DNA from: a virus
Virus record (IMG/VR): IMGVR_UViG_3300047318_000310
Location: 1-36,984 of that record
Strand: one strand, 5' to 3'
DNA: 36,984 nt
Shown one piece after another: positions 36,945-36,984 of this stretch (positions within the stretch are counted from its first letter, which is position 1; each line of letters opens with the position of its first letter). A program made the position numbers and the translations under genes. Under the pieces are notes generated by a model. That model searched no databases and had not been told where the DNA came from. It saw nothing but the letters and a program-made list of their open reading frames with translations.

Positions 36945-36984
36945 GACGCCCTCCGAGCCTGCTGCGAGGGCACCGGGCGGGGGG
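36941..36984 (-). CDS. 3' end of an upstream gene, cut by the window edge
   Basis: A frame open to the right edge ends at TGA 36941-36943, overlapping the next start as ATGA, the same pattern as all its neighbours. The visible last residues read PRPVPSQQARRAS. Too short to identify. Confidence 0.35.
   Translation of the reverse strand, partial: PRPVPSQQARRAS

Overview
The window is a stretch of a tailed-phage genome (free phage, prophage or phage-plasmid) from a Streptomyces-type actinobacterium. DNA is very GC-rich, GTG starts are common, and most neighbouring genes overlap by ATGA or GTGA. Host-type markers include a WhiB-family regulator and two DUF6221-like proteins. The virion genes point to a siphovirus with an HK97-fold capsid: terminase, portal, ClpP-like protease, capsid, head-tail connectors, tail terminator-like protein and major tail protein. 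No integrase, lysis gene, tRNA or CRISPR array was recognised. Both window edges cut genes. No gene-free stretch exceeds 300 bases; the longest is about 190 bases, at 19457-19647, and it is a regulatory region.

Almost everything is on the minus strand, so it reads from right to left. From 37 to 21 kb comes a tightly packed early block: a winged-helix protein, a YqaJ-type exonuclease, an ERF-type annealing protein, a DEDDh exonuclease, a RuvC-like nuclease, two HNH endonucleases, an extended WhiB protein, a DUF2303 protein, a DnaB/RepA-like helicase with iteron-like repeats near its 3' end, an SNase-like nuclease, and many small zinc-binding or membrane proteins of unknown role. Together these look like a recombination-coupled replication module.

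Two short plus-strand clusters (12635-13869 and 19648-20872) interrupt this direction. Each begins beside an inverted-repeat operator with mirrored promoter-like boxes. The 19.6 kb operator is a 40-bp near-perfect dyad. The 12.6 kb operator has three copies of TGTGGGWACA and lies between a ribbon-helix-helix-like gene and a WYL-domain gene. They look like two regulatory switches.

Between them (19456-13910, minus strand) lies an accessory island rich in membrane proteins, some resembling spread (Spd) proteins of Streptomyces conjugative elements. Its core is a hairpin-bracketed pair: a 56-residue protein that is almost entirely an LAXTG-like sorting signal, translationally coupled to a hyaluronan/chitin-synthase-type family 2 glycosyltransferase. 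This pair is the best candidate for an undescribed system.

From 12.5 kb leftward come the WYL protein and two small genes, a terminator hairpin, then the packaging and morphogenesis genes in the usual order. Another terminator hairpin directly follows the capsid gene.
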